Shown here: positions 7,621 through 15,920 of the stretch, piece after piece | Layout of the letters: the number at the start of each line of letters is the position of its first letter | Position numbering within the stretch: the first letter of the stretch is position 1 | Notes under the pieces: model-generated | What the model saw: the letters and a program-made list of their open reading frames with translations, nothing else | The model's database searches: none | What the model was told of the DNA's origin: nothing | Translations under genes and position numbers: made by a program | Assembly (NCBI RefSeq): GCF_007896845.1 | Contig: NZ_VOHS01000008.1 | Span: 186,001-250,000, forward strand | Length of the DNA: 64,000 bases | Source: Chitinophaga pinensis | GTDB taxonomy: Bacteria > Bacteroidota > Bacteroidia > Chitinophagales > Chitinophagaceae | Direction of reading: 5' to 3'

Positions 7621-8613
7621 ATGTCATACACCTTTGACCATATAGAATCGTTGATCGTGCGCTCGCTGGAAAGCAGCCTGAGTGAAGCTGAGCAGACAAC
7701 CCTGCAAAGCTGGCTGGAGGAGAATGACGCTAACCGCCGCTATTATGAGGAATTGCGTAAAACATGGGATCTGACCGGCAGTGCCGATGAGGATATCATG
7801 CCGGATATTGATGCGAACTGGGCTTCTTTCAGCCGCAAACTGCAACACGGTACGCAAGCGCAGCCTACGGCGATCGTAAGAAACGTAAACAGTTACCGTG
7901 GATTTATCCGTGCCGCTGCCGCTGTATTACTACTTGGAGGCGCAGCAACAGCTTATTTCCTGTTGAAGGGACCAGCGCAGATGACTGTGCAGACAGCTGC
8001 GAATGAAACCAATATCATTGTGCTGCCTGATGGATCCAAAGCATTTATCAATAACAACAGTACGCTGCGTTATGCAAAGAATTTCAAGGATGGAGAAAGA
8101 GCGATACATCTGGAAGGCGAGGCTTTCTTTGATGTGGTAAAGGATGATGCGCATCCTTTTGTAGTCTACACCTCACAAACAAGAACCCAGGTACTGGGTA
8201 CTACTTTCGATGTAAAGGCGTATACCGTACAACCAGTAGAAGTATTCGTACTAAGTGGAAAAGTATCGGTTGCAGGACAAGAGCAGCAAACAAAACAGGT
8301 AGTATTGACAGAAGGCAGGAAAGTGACTGTAGGTAAGGATCAACAGCTGGCGGAAGATGCGATTTCCAATCATGATTTCATCGCGTGGAAGGATAATATC
8401 ATGGTATTCGATGACGAGCCGATCAGCCATGTGATCAGGAAAGTAGAAGCCTTATATGATGTGAAGATTGTGGCAGATGAAAATGTACAGGAGTATAGGA
8501 TCAAAACAAGGGTAACACCGGGTCAGCCGTTAGAGGAAGTGTTAAATACCATTGCTGTAAGTGCGAATGTGAATCTGACGAAAGAAGGAAGTGTGTACAG
8601 GTTGGGCAAATAA
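7621..8613 (+). CDS. FecR-like anti-sigma factor (FecR / DUF4974 domains)
   Basis: A 330-aa inner-membrane anti-sigma factor that should hold the preceding sigma factor inactive until a cell-surface signal arrives. The cytoplasmic N-terminal part (1-95) binds sigma. A single membrane segment lies near 97-115 (IRAAAAVLLLGGAATAYFLL). The periplasmic FecR domain follows (IVLPDGSKAFINNNSTLRY, then HLEGEAFFDVVKD), and a C-terminal DUF4974 domain (DEPISHVIRKVEALYDVKI) ends it. It is 3 nt from the sigma gene, so they form one operon. The expected TonB-dependent receptor gene is missing downstream; a terminator and an opposing gene come next. Confidence 0.93.
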   Translation: MSYTFDHIESLIVRSLESSLSEAEQTTLQSWLEENDANRRYYEELRKTWDLTGSADEDIMPDIDANWASFSRKLQHGTQAQPTAIVRNVNSYRGFIRAAAAVLLLGGAATAYFLLKGPAQMTVQTAANETNIIVLPDGSKAFINNNSTLRYAKNFKDGERAIHLEGEAFFDVVKDDAHPFVVYTSQTRTQVLGTTFDVKAYTVQPVEVFVLSGKVSVAGQEQQTKQVVLTEGRKVTVGKDQQLAEDAISNHDFIAWKDNIMVFDDEPISHVIRKVEALYDVKIVADENVQEYRIKTRVTPGQPLEEVLNTIAVSANVNLTKEGSVYRLGK

Positions 8614-8633
8614 AACAATGCTTAGTGATAAAT

Positions 8634-8670
8634 AAAAAAAGGTGGTCTGTTTGACAGACCACCTTTTTTA
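8634..8670. terminator. Bidirectional intrinsic terminator
   Basis: Perfect 10-bp stem GGTGGTCTGT / ACAGACCACC with loop TTG, flanked by A7 and T7 tracts. It serves both the fecR-like gene and the converging 2H phosphoesterase gene. Confidence 0.92.
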
Positions 8671-8673
8671 TTG

Positions 8674-9978
8674 TCAGGCTCCTCCCAGTTTGCATTTCTG
8701 CAAAACTTCCCAGGATTTACCGTTATGACGGAGGAAGTACAGGTTATTCACCTTAAAGGTGGCTTTATATTCCTTGTTTTCGTATTCAGGCCATGCCTTT
8801 TCGAACTGCGCATCTTCCAGGTCTTTGAAAGCAACTGTTACATGCGGAGTGAAACCGGTACGGGCCAGCATTGTACTGAAACCAAATTCCTTACGCAGGA
8901 AGTTGATCAGCTGTCTGTGCAGGGCACCCATAGTTTCGCTCTTCTCTACGTTAATGAACAGAACGCGGTTCTGCTTATTAGGGAAGGTACCGTAACCATC
9001 GAGGGATACCTCGAACGGAGCCTGTGTTTTGGCGAATTCAGCCAATTCATCACAGAAAGCTTTTTCCAGTGCAGGATCAGCTGTGAAAGGTACCTGGAGC
9101 GTGATATGCGGCAGTACTTTCAGCGCATACATCGGACCATACTTCTCAGCAAATTCCTGTTTTATTTTGATAATCTCCTTACCTACTTCAGCAGTAGGGA
9201 GTAAGGCGATAAAATAGATCTTGTTGTCCACTTTTGGTGGGAATGGTTTACGCATACCACCACCACCGCCACGGTTGAAGCCTCCGCCACCACCGCCGCG
9301 ATTGTAGCCTCCGCCACCGCCGCCGCGATTGTAACCACCGCCGCCACCGCCGCGATCGTAACCACCACCGCCGCCGCCGCGATTGTAACCACCGCCGCCA
9401 CCGCCGCGATCGTAACCACCACCGCCGCCGCCGCGATTGTAACCACCGCCGCCACCGCCGCGATCGTAACCACCGCCGCCACCGCCGCGATCGTAACCAC
9501 CACCGCCGCCGCCGCGATTGTAACCACCGCCGCCACCGCCGCGATCGTAACCACCGCCGCCACCGCCGCGATCATAACCACCACCGCCGCCGCCGCGATT
9601 GTAACCACCGCCGCCACCGCCGCGATCGTAACCACCGCCGCCACCGCCGCGATCATAACCACCACCGCCACCGCGGTTGTAGCCACCACCACCGCCATCA
9701 CGGTCGCCATAGCCACCATTATCACGTGGGCGATATCCACCGCCGCCGCCATCACGATCCCCGCGGTTGTAACCACCGCCGTCACGATCTCCACGGTTGT
9801 AACCACCGCTATCACGATCAGAATTATAAGACCTATCTTCTCTAGGTCTGCCCTCCCTTTCGTTATTAAAATCGGGTTTGAAGTAACCGCCCGGTCTCTC
9901 CTTATTGGGATCTTGGTCTTTTTCTGTACCAGGTGGAGAGTAGGGCCTGCGGGGGCGTTCGTTTCTCTCAAAAGTCAT
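8674..9978 (-). CDS. 2H phosphoesterase (2'-5' RNA ligase-like) with Gly/Arg repeat tail
   Basis: A 434-aa two-part protein. Residues 1-99 are charged and RG-rich; 100-241 are 16 near-identical units Y-(D/N)-R-G6. Residues 245-434 form a LigT/2H phosphoesterase domain with both catalytic HxT motifs, PHITLQ (His291, Thr293) and TPHVTVAF (His379, Thr381). The family hydrolyses or ligates 2',5' or cyclic phosphodiesters in RNA or nucleotides. The repeat tail resembles eukaryotic and cyanobacterial RGG-box RNA-binding tails, so an RNA substrate is plausible (inference). Typical bacterial 2H enzymes have only about 180 residues. The gene starts 9 nt after kynureninase, so they probably share a transcript. 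Confidence 0.88.
   Translation of the reverse strand: MTFERNERPRRPYSPPGTEKDQDPNKERPGGYFKPDFNNEREGRPREDRSYNSDRDSGGYNRGDRDGGGYNRGDRDGGGGGYRPRDNGGYGDRDGGGGGYNRGGGGGYDRGGGGGGYDRGGGGGGYNRGGGGGGYDRGGGGGGYDRGGGGGGYNRGGGGGGYDRGGGGGGYDRGGGGGGYNRGGGGGGYDRGGGGGGYNRGGGGGGYDRGGGGGGYNRGGGGGGYNRGGGGGGFNRGGGGGMRKPFPPKVDNKIYFIALLPTAEVGKEIIKIKQEFAEKYGPMYALKVLPHITLQVPFTADPALEKAFCDELAEFAKTQAPFEVSLDGYGTFPNKQNRVLFINVEKSETMGALHRQLINFLRKEFGFSTMLARTGFTPHVTVAFKDLEDAQFEKAWPEYENKEYKATFKVNNLYFLRHNGKSWEVLQKCKLGGA
9256..9681 (-). repeat. 27-bp tandem repeat coding Y-(D/N)-R-G6 units
   Basis: Sixteen in-frame copies (first and last one codon shorter). The order of the second residue is N, then D-D-N three times, D-N, D-N, N, N, with the last unit starting with Phe. 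The D-D-N triplets show an 81-bp higher-order period, which suggests growth by duplication of three-unit blocks. Confidence 0.9.
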
Positions 9979-9987
9979 CTTACTTAA

Positions 9988-11253
9988 TTAAGCGTTTGAA
10001 TCAATATTAGCTATGATTTCATAAAAATGAAATACGTCTCCATATGAGTTATATAAGGGCGCCGGTGAAATACGAATTACTCCGGGTTCCCGCCAGTCGA
10101 CGATTATACCGGCGTCAGTCATCTTTTGTTGGATTTCTCTCCCTTTTTCATGAAAGAGCAAAGATAATTGAGCACCGCGTTCCTTACAATTTTTTGGCGT
10201 AATTATTTCAAATTTTATGTTTTCTATATGTTTTAACAGGAATTCAAGATAATTGGTGAGTTTTATGCTCTTATCTCTTAAAGCTGCCATCCCGGCGGAC
10301 TCAAATAGTTCCAGTGAGGCTTTTAATGCTACCATGTTAAATACCTGTGCCGTGCTTATTTGCCAGCCTTCTGCACGGTTTTTGGGTTTAAAACCCTTCT
10401 CCATTTTAAAACGGGTACTTTCTTCATTGCCCCACCAGCCACCTAGTCTTTGCCGGTTAGTATCGAGGGCGTGTTTCTCGTGTATAAATGCTCCACCTAC
10501 AGCGCCGGGGCCTCCATTTAAATATTTATATGAGCACCAAACGGCAAAATCTACTTCCCAGTCATGCAAATTCAAAGGTACGTTTCCTACTACGTGTGCC
10601 AGGTCGAACCCGACTACAGCCCCAACTCTATGGGCTACTTCCGTAATGGACTGCATATTAAACAATTGGCCGGTATAATAGTTTATTCCCCCCAATAATA
10701 TTATTGCTAAGCTACTACTTTCCTTCTCAATAATCTCAAAAATATCTTCCTCCCGGATCAAATGCTCACCGGGCCGGGGGGCCACTTCTATTATTGCTTC
10801 AGCCGGATCAAAGCCATGCAGTCGCACCTGTGTCTCCAGCGCATACTGGTCACTTGGAAAAGCACCCGCCTCCATCAGCACCTTAAAGCGCTGTTTCGTC
10901 GGTTGGTAAAAACTCATCAGTAACAGGTGAAGATTTACAGTAAGCGTATTCATCACTGTCAACTCTTCCTGGCTGGCTCCAACTATTTTTGTGAGTGGTT
11001 TGCTACAATATTGCTGATAATAAAGCCAAGGATTTTCTGCATTCCAGTATCCTTCTACCGCGTGATTTTTCCAGTCATTCAGTTCCTGTTCTATGGCCGG
11101 TTTTACGTTCTTCGGCTGTAACCCCAGAGAATTTCCGCAAAAATAGATGGCATCTTTTCCATTTCTCTGCGGGAAATAAAATTGCTCTCTATACGTCTTT
11201 AATGGGTCTGATTGGTCTTGCTCTTCAGCAAACCTCCTTGATAATTCAAACAT
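9988..11253 (-). CDS. kynU: Kynureninase
   Basis: A 421-aa PLP-dependent enzyme that splits L-kynurenine (or 3-hydroxykynurenine) into anthranilate (or 3-hydroxyanthranilate) and alanine, in tryptophan breakdown or NAD synthesis. Seen motifs: YFCGNSLGLQP near 37-47, FDLAHVVGNVPL near 216-227 with the cofactor-contacting Asp217 and His220, and CSYKYLNGGPG with the likely PLP-binding Lys243. The length is normal for the family. No other kynurenine-pathway gene is in the window. The 2H phosphoesterase gene follows after 9 nt. Confidence 0.95.
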   Translation of the reverse strand: MFELSRRFAEEQDQSDPLKTYREQFYFPQRNGKDAIYFCGNSLGLQPKNVKPAIEQELNDWKNHAVEGYWNAENPWLYYQQYCSKPLTKIVGASQEELTVMNTLTVNLHLLLMSFYQPTKQRFKVLMEAGAFPSDQYALETQVRLHGFDPAEAIIEVAPRPGEHLIREEDIFEIIEKESSSLAIILLGGINYYTGQLFNMQSITEVAHRVGAVVGFDLAHVVGNVPLNLHDWEVDFAVWCSYKYLNGGPGAVGGAFIHEKHALDTNRQRLGGWWGNEESTRFKMEKGFKPKNRAEGWQISTAQVFNMVALKASLELFESAGMAALRDKSIKLTNYLEFLLKHIENIKFEIITPKNCKERGAQLSLLFHEKGREIQQKMTDAGIIVDWREPGVIRISPAPLYNSYGDVFHFYEIIANIDSNA

Positions 11254-11371
11254 AAATCAAAATTCCAGGTTTCTCTTAACCTGATTCCGTCATTACCCGT
11301 ACTCTACTTAAAAAAATGAGTACTGTTGCTGCCTTCTATGGCAAACGGAATCACTATAACGTGTCTTAATA

Positions 11372-12157
11372 TCAATCTCCGTCCAGTAAATTGCCAAGCC
11401 CACCCAGGATACTACCTTCTTCCTTACGCTTGCCTGTACCGTAAGACACCAGTCTTGCGGCCATTCTGCTGATCGGTAAGGACTGTATCCATACTTTACC
11501 CGGACCTCTTAATGTGGCAAAGAATAATCCTTCACCACCAAACACCATATTCCTGATTCCTTTTACAAATTCAACGTCAAAATGCACTCCTGAAGTATAT
11601 GCTACCACACAACCAGTGTCTATTTTTAACACCTGACCGGGTAAAAGCTCTCTTTCGATGACCATTCCCCCTGCGTGTACAAAGGCCATTCCGTCCCCTT
11701 CCAGCTTCTCCATGATAAAGCCTTCCCCGCCAAAAATGCCGGTTCCAAGCTTCCGCTGCCATTCAATGCCAATACTAACACCTTTCGCTGCACAAAGGAA
11801 CGCATCCTTCTGACAGATCACCTTGCCACCCATCCGCTGCAGATCCATCGGAATGATCTTACCCGGATAAGGCGCAGCAAAACTCACCTTTTTCTTACCC
11901 TGCCCCACATTCGTGAAAGCAGTCATAAAAAGGCTCTCCCCGGTCAGCATGCGCTTGCCTGCTGATACGAGTTTGCCAAAAAGTCCCTGATTAGCTTGTG
12001 AACCATCCCCGAACATTGTTTGCATCTGAATATCCTGATCCATCATCATAAAACTGCCGCTCTCAGCAATTGCAGTCTCCTGCGGATCTAGCTCAATCTC
12101 GACAATCTGTATTTCTTCACCATAGATACGGTAATCTATTTCATGGTTGCGTCGCAT
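11372..12157 (-). CDS. TIGR00266 / AIM24 family protein
   Basis: A 261-aa cytoplasmic protein of the AIM24 (TIGR00266) family, a Gly-rich double beta-sheet fold. Signs are the SGSFMMMDQDIQM stretch near 33-45, GESLFMTAFTN near 73-83, GGEGFIMEKLEGDG, and GGEGLFFATLRGPGKVWIQS before the C-terminal tail. Mitochondrial AIM24 helps keep the MICOS complex; the bacterial role is unknown. The gene is alone, between kynU and the efflux operon, all on the minus strand. Confidence 0.88.
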   Translation of the reverse strand: MRRNHEIDYRIYGEEIQIVEIELDPQETAIAESGSFMMMDQDIQMQTMFGDGSQANQGLFGKLVSAGKRMLTGESLFMTAFTNVGQGKKKVSFAAPYPGKIIPMDLQRMGGKVICQKDAFLCAAKGVSIGIEWQRKLGTGIFGGEGFIMEKLEGDGMAFVHAGGMVIERELLPGQVLKIDTGCVVAYTSGVHFDVEFVKGIRNMVFGGEGLFFATLRGPGKVWIQSLPISRMAARLVSYGTGKRKEEGSILGGLGNLLDGD

Positions 12158-12253
12158 AGCGTTTGATATATTAATCAGGTTAACAAGAATGGCTCTTGTG
12201 CGTCAAATGTAAGCAATTGCTGCCTCAGTCAATTGTTAAAATTTGTTAAGGTA

Positions 12254-12288
12254 TAAAAAAAGAAACCGCCTCGTGGAAACGAAGCGGT
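12254..12288 (-). terminator. Terminator of the RND efflux operon
   Basis: On the minus strand ACCGCTTCG pairs with CGAGGCGGT (one bulge) around a short loop and is followed by TTTCTTTTTTT. Confidence 0.8.
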
Positions 12289-12327
12289 ACCTGTTAAACC
12301 TACAACTGTTACACTGTATAGTGTGAA

Positions 12328-15300
12328 CTAAACTCTTTCATGCATCTTCTTATCTTGATGATGTGTATGATTTGTATGATTTTCTTCCGCCTCGCCCTCA
12401 TGGTCTTCTCCAACAGGGAAGAAACGATATGGCTTTGGTGACATGTAAGCCGGGTCATGCATCTTCCGCACTTCCTCTTTCTTCAGGAACAGCTTCAATA
12501 TCAGCACAAGGAAAGGCACATATTTCAGACTTCTTGCCAGTCCGTAACGGTCCAGTACGTCAATAGAACGTTTATTCATTGCATACATTACCGGTACGAG
12601 GATCAATGTCAGGAAGGTCGCAAACACCAGTCCGTATACCATCGTCCAGGCCAAAGGTCCCCAGAAAGCCACGTTATCACCTCCGAAGAAGATATGAGGC
12701 TCAAAGGAAGAGAACAGCCCCGCAAAGTCAATGTTAAATCCTACAGCCAGTGGAATCAGACCCAGAATGGCCGCAATTGCTGTCAGTAATACCGGGGTCA
12801 TACGGGTTCTTCCCGCCTCAATCACCGCTTCATATACAGGCATCTTCTGCTGTACCAGTAAGTCAGTAAACTCTACCAGTACGATACCATTACGTACAAC
12901 GATACCAGCAAGTGCCATAATACCTACACCGGTCATTACAATAGAGATGTCCATACCAAAGATGGAAAAACCGAGGAATACCCCTATAATGGAAAATAAT
13001 ATTTCCATAAAAATGATCAGCGGACGACCAATAGAGTTAAACTGCGTCACCATGATCATCAGAATCAGACCAAAAGCACCCAGCATCGCCATACCAAGGA
13101 AGTTAGAAGTCTCCTGCTGGTCTTCCTGCTCACCTGTCATCTTCACACTGATACCCGGTGTCTTAGGGAAATCCTGTATCGCTGTCTGTATCTGCTGCAC
13201 CACCTCATTCGTATTATAACCTGTCAATACATTTGAGTATAAGGTCACAACACGCTTCTGATCAATACGTTTAATACTTGCGTATGTGTTAGAATACTTA
13301 ATTGTGGCAACCGCCGATAACGGCACCTGACGTATCGTTCCGTTCATATTCATATCACGGTACACAATATTCAGGTTCATCAGGGTATTGATGTTGTTAC
13401 GCTGATCTTCACGGAATCTTACCATAATCTTATAGTCATCCTCCGGGTCACGGAACTTGGAAGCTTCCTGTCCGTACAGAGCCGTACGTAATGCCATACC
13501 AATAGTCGTCGTACTGATACCTTCCCTGTTCGCTCTTTCACGGTCAATGTTTACCAGTATCTCAGGTTTATTGCTCTGGAAGTCTGATTTCAGTTCTTCC
13601 ACACCGCCTATCTCCAGACTATCCAGATAACGTTTCATTTTATCAGCTGCAGCAGTCAGCTCTTCAAACTCATCACCGGAAATCTCAATATTGATCGGCT
13701 TACCTGTCGGAGGACCACCCTGCTCCTGCTCTACCGTGATATCCACACCGGGAATACCTCTTACCGCCTTACGGATTTTATCAAGGTATTGTACAGTGGA
13801 ATGTCCGTCACGTTTACCAAACTCTACGAAGGCTACTGTTACCTTACCCTTGTGCGGCTGCACACTCATATCCATCTGGGAAGGATCACCTGCTCCTACC
13901 GCCACGTTAGAGATAATAGATTCTACGATAGGATTTTTCTTACCTACTACTGCCGTAATCTTTCCTTCAATAATATGCGTCACCGAGTCAGTATACTTCT
14001 GATCTGTACCCATCGGTAATTCAATATATGTATAGATGAAGTTCGGATCTGCCTGCGGGAAGAACACCACTTTCGGACTGGTAATAACAGTCAGTATGAT
14101 ACTGAATACCAGCAATGCAAATGTGCCGATCAGGATCCATACCGGACGCCATCCCACAAGACACCATTTAAGGATCTTTCTATAACGTTCCTGCACACGC
14201 GGCCATGTGTTGGTCTGGAAGCGACGGGCTACGCCACCCAGCCAGAATCTTTCCAACATGATCATCGCCAGTGCAAACAGAGTGAAATTACCCACACCTT
14301 TACTGCCCGCTGCATAGGCGAGCAATGCTACTACCACAAACACAGCAGTGAGGATCTTCATACTCTTATTAAACGTCGGTTTAGGATGATTATCTCCTTC
14401 ATGACGATCCATAAAGTCAACCGCAAATACCGGGTTGATAATATATGCTACGATCAATGATGCACCGAGTGTAGTGATCAACGTTACTGGCAGGAAGAAC
14501 ATGAAACTACCGATAATACCAGGCCAGAACAACAGCGGGAAGAATGGCGCCAATACTGTTAATGTACCGGAGAACACCGGCAGAAACACCTCACCTGCTG
14601 CTACTTTTGCCGCCTTTACAATACCCAGATCTTTTCTTTCATAAAATATACGGTGTACGTTTTCTATTACCACGATCGCATCATCCACCACAATACCCAA
14701 TGCCAGCAGGAATGAGAACAACACCATCATATTGAGGGTGAAATCGTACATCGGCATCAGCAGGAATGCAATGAACATAGAGATCGGTACAGACAATGCT
14801 ACGAAGATTGCGTTCACTGCACCCATGAAGAACATGAGGATCAATGTCACCAGCAGGAAGCCAATGATGATCGTGTTGATCAGATCATGCAGTGTTACAC
14901 GGGTAGAGTTGGACTGATCGGCAGTAATGGTTACATCCAGTCCTGCAGGCAGATAATCTGCTTTCATTTCATCAATGATCACACGGATCTTATCTGACGC
15001 GTCGATCAGGTTCTTACCACTCTGCTTGATTACATTAAGGGTGATTACGTTCTTACCATCCAGACGTGCATAGCTTTCCTGTTCTTCAAAACCATCTACT
15101 ACTTCCGCTACATCTTTCAGATATACTGTTGCGCCTGACATACCACGCACAACGATGTCGCGTATTTTATTCGCATCTTTATATTCCCCTTTCACACTCA
15201 ATGTACGCTTCTGTCCGTCCATAGAAACCAGACCTCCGGAGATGGTACGGTTTTCCATGGCAATCGCATTTGCAACATCATCAAAGGTGATCTTCGCCGC

Positions 15301-15903
15301 GTCCATTTTGTATTTATCGACATTTATCTGGATCTCTCTTTCCAGTGCGCCGACAATATCTACGCGGGTGATTTCATTCAATGCTTCGATACGATCCTGC
15401 ATTTCATCTGCATACTTCTTCAGTGATTGCAGATCAAAATCACCTGACAGGTTCACGTTCATGATAGGTATCTGCGATACGTCTATCTTGATGATCTGTG
15501 GTTCCTGTGTAAGGTCGTTTGGCAGATCTTTCTTCGCATCATCTACTTTCTCACGCACTTCCTGCCGCGCGGTTTCCATATTTTCACTCGCATCAAATTC
15601 TATCGTGATGGCAGAATAGTCCTGCATGGAAGTACTCTTGATAGACTTCACACCGGAAATACCACCCAATTGTTTTTCTATAGGCTTCGTCACCAGCGTC
15701 TCCATGTCCTCTGGAGAAGTACCGCTGTAAATGGTGCTGATATAGAACTGAGGAAACACTACTTCCGGAAACTGTTCCTTCGGCAGGCTCTGGTAGGACA
15801 TAATACCTGCGAGGGCCAGGATAATGGTAGCCACATAAATGCTCACCTTATTATCAATGGACCAGCTGGTAGGTTTAAATTCTTTATTCAGGTTGTCTTG
15901 CAT
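12328..15903 (-). CDS. RND efflux transporter permease (AcrB/MMPL-like, HAE family)
   Basis: An 1191-aa inner-membrane proton-driven pump of the resistance-nodulation-division family. It has the usual plan: first membrane helix near 20-35, a large periplasmic loop, helices 2-6, a second loop, and final helices. The TM4 motif ALGIVVDDAIVVIENVHR with two Asp residues is the proton relay. It is longer than AcrB (about 1050 aa) because of a C-terminal cytoplasmic tail rich in His and charged residues (for example NHTNHTHHQDKKMHERV). It is the last gene of tetR-tolC-MFP-RND, 17 nt after the adaptor. Substrates cannot be read from sequence. Confidence 0.95.
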   Translation of the reverse strand: MQDNLNKEFKPTSWSIDNKVSIYVATIILALAGIMSYQSLPKEQFPEVVFPQFYISTIYSGTSPEDMETLVTKPIEKQLGGISGVKSIKSTSMQDYSAITIEFDASENMETARQEVREKVDDAKKDLPNDLTQEPQIIKIDVSQIPIMNVNLSGDFDLQSLKKYADEMQDRIEALNEITRVDIVGALEREIQINVDKYKMDAAKITFDDVANAIAMENRTISGGLVSMDGQKRTLSVKGEYKDANKIRDIVVRGMSGATVYLKDVAEVVDGFEEQESYARLDGKNVITLNVIKQSGKNLIDASDKIRVIIDEMKADYLPAGLDVTITADQSNSTRVTLHDLINTIIIGFLLVTLILMFFMGAVNAIFVALSVPISMFIAFLLMPMYDFTLNMMVLFSFLLALGIVVDDAIVVIENVHRIFYERKDLGIVKAAKVAAGEVFLPVFSGTLTVLAPFFPLLFWPGIIGSFMFFLPVTLITTLGASLIVAYIINPVFAVDFMDRHEGDNHPKPTFNKSMKILTAVFVVVALLAYAAGSKGVGNFTLFALAMIMLERFWLGGVARRFQTNTWPRVQERYRKILKWCLVGWRPVWILIGTFALLVFSIILTVITSPKVVFFPQADPNFIYTYIELPMGTDQKYTDSVTHIIEGKITAVVGKKNPIVESIISNVAVGAGDPSQMDMSVQPHKGKVTVAFVEFGKRDGHSTVQYLDKIRKAVRGIPGVDITVEQEQGGPPTGKPINIEISGDEFEELTAAADKMKRYLDSLEIGGVEELKSDFQSNKPEILVNIDRERANREGISTTTIGMALRTALYGQEASKFRDPEDDYKIMVRFREDQRNNINTLMNLNIVYRDMNMNGTIRQVPLSAVATIKYSNTYASIKRIDQKRVVTLYSNVLTGYNTNEVVQQIQTAIQDFPKTPGISVKMTGEQEDQQETSNFLGMAMLGAFGLILMIMVTQFNSIGRPLIIFMEILFSIIGVFLGFSIFGMDISIVMTGVGIMALAGIVVRNGIVLVEFTDLLVQQKMPVYEAVIEAGRTRMTPVLLTAIAAILGLIPLAVGFNIDFAGLFSSFEPHIFFGGDNVAFWGPLAWTMVYGLVFATFLTLILVPVMYAMNKRSIDVLDRYGLARSLKYVPFLVLILKLFLKKEEVRKMHDPAYMSPKPYRFFPVGEDHEGEAEENHTNHTHHQDKKMHERV

Positions 15904-15920
15904 AAACCAGTTTTAGAGTA

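Noticed and set aside
9256..9681. Regular repeat resembling a CRISPR array
   Set aside because: The repeats are contiguous 27-bp coding units with no spacers, in frame with a protein domain; no cas genes are present.
9183..9971. 262-aa frame on the minus strand made of Val/Ala/Ile repeats
   Set aside because: It is the out-of-frame reading of the Gly/Arg repeat of the 2H phosphoesterase gene, which has the conserved HxT motifs in its own frame.
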